NCBI RefSeq assembly: GCF_019649055.1
Contig: NW_026570285.1
Location: 620,001 to 684,000, forward strand
Length of the DNA stretch: 64,000 bases
DNA from: Paramacrobiotus metropolitanus
Taxonomy: Eukaryota > Tardigrada > Eutardigrada > Parachela > Macrobiotidae
Direction: 5' to 3'
A program made the translations under genes and the position numbers. This document shows, piece after piece, positions 59,001-64,000 of the stretch. Each line of letters begins with the position of its first letter. The first letter of the stretch is position 1. Under the pieces are notes generated by a model. That model had not been told where the DNA came from and did not search any database. It worked only from the letters and a program-made list of their open reading frames with translations.

Positions 59001-60421
59001 TTATTTACAGTACATTTTTATTTAATTTATTAGCAAATTTATTATTTATTTTAATATCAATTATTTTATTAATTATATTATTTAATTCAATATTGGTTAG
59101 TTTTTTTTAATTGAATATTGGTTTAAAATTAATTTTTTAAATTTATTTTAAATTTGTGAAGGGATTGGCTGTTTGTGTAAAATTACCATGATGGTCTTCC
59201 AGAGACTGGCGATCCGCCGGACCGCCCGCAGCGCCGCCTCCTCGGTGGGCAGGACGACCAGAGCTTTGCGGCCGGGACAGGCCCGGCCGAGGAAGAACAG
59301 CGCGGTGACGAGGACGAGGTGCTTCCCGGTCCACGGCTGGCCTTGCACCACCAAGAGCCGGGGCTCCTTCCCCTTCACCGCCTGCACGATCCAGCAGACG
59401 GCGCGCCGCTGCTCCGGGTTCAGACGGGCCTGTACAACACCGCATATTTATTATTATTATTATTATTATCGCTCTACAGTAGCCCAACCGGCAAAAACAC
59501 TGCGTTGTCTTACGTGGACGACGCCGACACGGTCCAGCTGGGCGGGGTCGACGGCCGGGGGCCGGAAGGCCTCGCGGTCTAAGGTCACGATGGGGGTGCG
59601 GAAGGGGCAGGCGACGCGGTCGCTCTTGCACAACCGGAACAATCCCCTAACCGAGCACAGTTTTTTACAATTTATTTTCAAAAAAACAATTTTTTATTCG
59701 AATTTAGTTTGCAAATTTCTGAACCAAATTTTTAAATCCATTTACGAATTATTTCTCTACCAAATTTTTTTTAAATCAATAACGTGAATAATCTTTTCAA
59801 AATTTACTTGCTTTATCCTGTTTACCGCACAGTTATAATAATCCTTTTCGAATTTATTTTTGTTTTTGGATTTATTTTGCTGAACGTACTTCTTAACGTT
59901 AAGTTAATTTAATCTGCTACTGTAAAATAATGCCTTTTCAAATTTACTTGATTTTTTAAATATTTTTAAGATTTCCTAATTTTTTTATGGAATTTTTAAA
60001 TTTTTGTATTAATTTTACTTAGCCTGCATTTAGATTTATTTTGTAAATTTAGTAAATTTAAATCTGACTTTGTAAATTTCGTAAAATAAATTTATAAAAA
60101 CAGAATGAGCAATTCTATTTTTTAAAAATTGTGGAATTGTAAAAATTGCTTACTTGGTCTGGAACTGCGCCAGCTTCAAACTGGTGAGTTTCCGGTGCAC
60201 CCGCACGGTCTGCTGCAGCGGCAACGGCTCGCTCTGGCCGGACAACAGTATATGCATCTCGCCGCCGCTGACCAGCACGACACAGCCCAGGCACAGTTTA
60301 GCGAAGGGCCCACTGCCGGCCTGGAAGATGCCGCCCAGCACCACCAGGTCGTAGGGTTTGAAGGGCCGTAATGACTGGGCGGAGCCTGTCACAACCGGCA
60401 AATTCAGCGTGAATAATTGGA

Positions 60422-60453
<32 letters not shown>

Positions 60454-63247
60454 TAATAATAATAATTACCGGTTAGGCGGATGCGCGGCAAACGCGCCAC
60501 CCCGTTCTGCTTATCCGGCGAGTGCCGATTGTCCTCCACCAGCAGCAACTCCACGTCGTCCTCCGTTTTCGCCGCTCGCACGTTCGGCTAAACAGCGTTC
60601 TTACTTATTTCTTAACAATTTATACCCCATCCAATTAAACGTTAAATGGAAAATATATTATGAATTATTAAATGGAAAATACTCCGTTTTTCTTTACAAT
60701 CCATGTAAAATTAATTAATTTAAAGTATCACCGGTACTTCCTAAATTATTTCTTTACCAATTGTATTACCGGTATTTTCTTACTTATTTTCTTGCCAATT
60801 ATAAAGGTCAAGTAACTAAAATACTAAATTTTTTTAATTTACTGGAAATCTGGAATTAATAATCTTATTTACCTAGTTGAGTGAACACTTGCATAATCAA
60901 ATAAGAAAACTTACCGGTTGATTGTTAATCCGGGTGAACAGCTCGCGCACCTCCCCGATCAGCACCCGCGCGACATGCAGCAGCGCCGCGTCATAATACG
61001 CCGTGACCTTATCGTTACTGTACCGCGGCGCCTGTCCCGGCCACTCGCTCATCTCCCACTTGCCGGCGCCGCCGCGGCTGATGTGCCGCGCCAACAGATG
61101 ATCCAGCACACGGTTATGGAACTCCAGATCGCTCAACGAGAACCCCTCCAGCGGCTTCGGCGGGGACGCCGGCGGCTTCGACGGAGACGCCGGCGGGGGC
61201 GGCGGCACGGGCGCCGGCTCCGTGAAGAAGATGGAGCCCTGGACGCCGGTCAGCCGCGGGTCGGCGGGATGCGGGGAGGGCGAGGCGGGCGCGGGGATCT
61301 CCACCGCCCAGGGCACCGGCTGCAGGATGGCCGCGGCGGGTTCCGGGGCGGCCTTCTCCGGCGCGGCCGCGGCGAACATCTCCCGGCTCCAGGGCAGCGG
61401 GGCGGAGGGTCCCGGGTCCGGGTGGCGGGGCTCCGCCGGGAGGGGGATCAAGCGCAAGGCCTCGACCGTTCCCGTCGGCGCGGCGGGTTTCGGCGGGGTT
61501 CCCACTTCCGGAGTCATTTTCTCGTCGCCGGACGGGCCTTCACTGGTCTCGCTGGACTGCGGCGAGGGCGCCAGCGGCGGCCGCTCCGTTTCCGCCGCCA
61601 CGGGACTTCCGGTCGCGACCGCGGGACTTCCGGTCGCCGTGGTCGTCGCGTCTTCGGCGGAGAAGATCGGATGCGGTCGCGGCCGTTCAAAAAAGCGCCC
61701 CAGCGGCGGATTTGCGACCACCCGGGGAGGCGGTCCCCGAGCGGCCAGTGCCAGCCAACTGGGACGCGTTGCCGCGGCTCCGGCTGGTGGAAAATTGAAA
61801 CGCCCCGATTTATCCGGGGAACGGGGCGTATCCAGGGAAGAAAACTTCGGGGTCGGCGAGATTCGCTGATTTTTACTGGCGAGCGATGCATCGATTTCCA
61901 CTGGTGGCAGATCCGTTGCGAGCGGAGTATCTGGCCGCGGCGAGGGCGGTTGGCTGGGCGACAGATCAGCCGGGGATTGCACGTCAATGCGGAGTTGATA
62001 CGGCGACGACAGGGAGTCAACTGGCGATGGTGCGGGCGACTGGCTGGGCGACAAATCAGCCGGCGAGTGGATTTCCATCGGGGTGGCCTCCGTGGTTTCA
62101 ATGTTAGTGGCAACCGCACCAGCGGCGGCAGTTATGTCCGCTAGTGGAGAAATAACAGCACTGGAGTTTGGCAGGTTGTATGGTGAGACCGAGGGCGGTT
62201 GGCTCGGCGACAAGTCAGCCGGTGATTCAATTTCCATTGGCGTAGGCTCACTGATGTCAGCGCTAGCAGCAACCGCACCTGGGGTGGCATTTATATCCGA
62301 CAATTGAGAAATAACACTGCTGGTGCTGGAGAGATTATCTGGCGAAACACAGGGCGGCTGGCTGGGCGACAAGTCAGCAGGTGATTCAATTTCCATTTCC
62401 ACGCTGTCAGTGCTCATGGCAACCGCCCCGGGCGCCGCATTTAAATCCGTCGGCTGAGAAATAACAGCGCTGGTACTAGGCAGGCTATCTGACGAAATAC
62501 AGGGCGGTTGGCTAGGCGACAAGTCAGCCGACGAAGAGATTTCCATTTCTGCGCTGTCAGCGCTCGCGGCAACCGCCCCGGGCGCTGTATTTTCTTCCGT
62601 TGGTGGAGGCAGCTTTTCTGACGACAACGCGGGCGGTTGGCCGTGCGACACATTATCCACCGACTGAATTTCCATTCCCCCCGTCTCTGCGCTGACGGCA
62701 ACCGCCCCAGCCGCTGCAGTCTGTCGCCACGCAGCAAACAACCCCGCCGCGCCTGCTCGCGAATCGCGCCATGCAGCGACGCGGCAATCAGCTGCCGCAT
62801 ACGCTCCGGTGTAGTGAACACATACGGCGTGTGTTCCGCCGAGCGGGGACGCACCGGCTCCCGGGCGGGGGGCGGGGCGATCGGCGGTGCCTCCACCACT
62901 TCCTCCTCTTCCAACTCCATCTCCTCGTCCTCCTCGGGGGAAACGGGGATATTTTCCGAGGGGGAGGGGGTGGCGGGGACGACGACCGCCTCGGGGGTGG
63001 GGGAACGCTCGGGGCTGCTGCTGTCCAAGGGGGCATGGCAGGGGGTGGCGGGGGCCAGGGGGCGCTGCTGCAGAATGCGCAGGAGCAGCTGCTCGGTCTC
63101 CGCGGGGAATACTTCGATGCGCGGCTGGCAGACTAACACGGAGGTGGGCCGGATGAAGTCGGCGGGCAGGCGGATGGGGAGACGGCGGTCCACGCCCCCC
63201 GGGGGGTGCGGGGGGCTGGAAGTGTCGGTCGATTGGGGCACCTCCAT
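56043..63247 (-). CDS. UPF1-like SF1 helicase homologue with degraded catalytic motifs (10 exons)
   Basis: Exons 63247-60915, 60587-60470, 60385-60154, 59646-59514, 59429-59187, 58962-58723, 58127-57847, 57474-57256, 57005-56819 and 56192-56043; about 1378 residues if one base is restored in exon 1. Residues 1-700 are disordered, Pro/Ser/Glu-rich, with a repeated MEIESPADLSPSQPP unit. The C-terminal ~440 residues follow an SF1B layout: LNPEQRRAV, motif I GQPWTGKH, KALVVLPTEEAALRAV (Ia), motif II VSEAG, LLGCPFEIP (III), LNCQYVNDPQIGGFIGQEFY (in place of QYRMHP), VCAFQGYRSPLVLFS (V) and RRRLFVAMCGALHTLIVV (VI). Key residues are altered: the Ser/Thr of motif I is His, DEAG is SEAG, TRA of motif VI is CGA. 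It is probably a pseudo-helicase acting as an RNA or protein scaffold. Exon 1 changes frame in the C-run at 62742-62745. Confidence 0.8.
58145..58665. repeat. Tandem duplication of ~256 bp within a helicase-gene intron
   Basis: The word CCTGACCTTTTTGATATCAT occurs at 58315 and 58571 and the flanking sequence (ACCAATTAAATTAACTTGAT, TTATTAAATTAACCAGTACA) repeats in register. The intron (58128-58722) is therefore almost entirely two copies of one ~256-bp unit. Confidence 0.9.
61930..62680 (-). repeat. In-frame coding repeats MEI.S.ADLSPSQPP
   Basis: At least six partial or complete copies of a roughly 45-50 residue unit lie in exon 1 of the helicase homologue. Each contains an APGAVA-like stretch, MEIESPADLSPSQPP and a short Ser-rich linker. 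DNA copies remain in register, so the tract grew by unit duplication. Confidence 0.85.
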
Positions 63248-64000
63248 TTTTCCGTAGGTTTCCACACTAATCAGCACGGCTCATTTTTCCGTTCAAGTTT
63301 TCAACGAATTTTAACTGCAGTTAGCTAAAATTATGGCCAAACAGTCCGCAGTGAAGGTTTACGAGGAAATAATTCAGGAAAGGCGTTCGAATGCTGCCGT
63401 GAAATCGGAATAGAGCAATCCAGACTGATGAAAGCAAGGAACTGAGAAAGAGCAATGAACTGCAGACATCAACAAACTGAATTTCTCCCTAGTTGTGTAA
63501 CAACTTGTGTTGGCGTTGAATGTGGGCTGGCAACGGAGTAGCGTGTTGTCAGTGGTTCTGCTCAACTTTTGATGACATGGTAATCATTCTAGGCCAAAGT
63601 TCAATCGAAAACGAAAAAACAATCGCAGAAGAACAGGAGCTGCTGCGATTCGAGATCTGATCGCGTCCAAATTCCAATCGAAACCCAAACGACCGAGTGA
63701 CCGAGTCATCGTCAGCTGCCAACTGCCAAGCCTGCCATCATCGGCTCGCCATACTTTCCCACACTAGCTGGTTGCTCCGTCCGGCTCGCCACAGGCATAA
63801 AGAAGACGACTGTGTAGCACTGTACTCGTACACAGTGTGAGTGACGCTGTTGCGTCCGAATTAAAATTGTTAAGGTTTTGCATTTTCCGCTGGTCTAATG
63901 TTTTTCCTTCTTTTAAAATATTCAAATCCCAAACCAAACCCAATCCCAAACCTGCTAGAACAGTGGATGGGTGTAGGAAGTACTAGGAACATTCTTCGTG
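63248..64000. other. 5' flank of the helicase homologue, no other gene seen
   Basis: The stretch next to 63247 should contain the promoter and 5' UTR of the minus-strand helicase gene. Frames at 63374-63565 and 63764-63949 have no supporting features. Confidence 0.4.

Noticed and set aside
60918-62144. 408-codon plus-strand Arg/Gly-rich frame opposite exon 1 of the helicase homologue
   Set aside because: It is antisense to a conserved frame that splices in phase with nine downstream exons, and has no domain of its own.

Overview
The window is nuclear DNA of a compact-genome animal. Genes carry short GT-AG introns, coding exons are GC-rich inside AT-rich introns, and a metazoan-type spliceosomal protein (PRPF39), a CYP2-like cytochrome P450 and a NADPH oxidase are present. 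An ecdysozoan such as a tardigrade would fit, but nothing seen here fixes the taxon. Exon coordinates below come from reading GT/AG sites by hand and checking that every gene adds up to a whole number of codons.

Layout. 1-11.2 kb is repeat-rich. It holds a degenerate GC-rich tandem repeat, a complete LTR-to-LTR retrotransposon on the minus strand (1794-9587, 573-bp LTRs, CTAC target duplication, gag-like ORFs and an integrase scrap but no reverse transcriptase), and a ~123-bp satellite. 12.2-34.4 kb holds two tandem paralogs of an unrecognised secreted Ser/Trp-rich protein (A, 12174-15410; B, 31356-34443) and a remnant of a third copy (30.29-30.48 kb). Between A and B sits a 10.0-kb DNA transposon (19680-29693) with 8-bp target duplications, inverted terminal repeats, inverted subterminal 30-bp arrays and three genes. 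34.5-39 kb is gene-poor, with foldback elements, palindromes and one probable exon. 39.4-63.2 kb is a dense gene cluster: P450 (minus), PRPF39 (minus), NADPH oxidase (plus), a small secreted protein (minus), and a long UPF1-like SF1 helicase homologue (minus) with degraded catalytic motifs.

The most interesting object is the 10-kb transposon. Its genes are a two-repeat Cys-rich protein (minus), an 888-residue protein with an SF3/DUF927/D5-like ATPase region and a C-terminal PHD finger (15 exons, plus), and a 619-residue protein combining CxC5/CxC6-like cysteine clusters with a KDZ (Kyakuja-Dileera-Zisupton)-like catalytic end (7 exons, plus). Reading frames are open through all 22 exons and the target duplication is identical on both sides, so the copy looks young and perhaps autonomous.

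Several genes (NADPH oxidase, helicase homologue, PRPF39 last exon, retroelement gag) each need one base changed in a homopolymer run to stay in frame. This suggests residual long-read assembly errors at least in the conserved genes.
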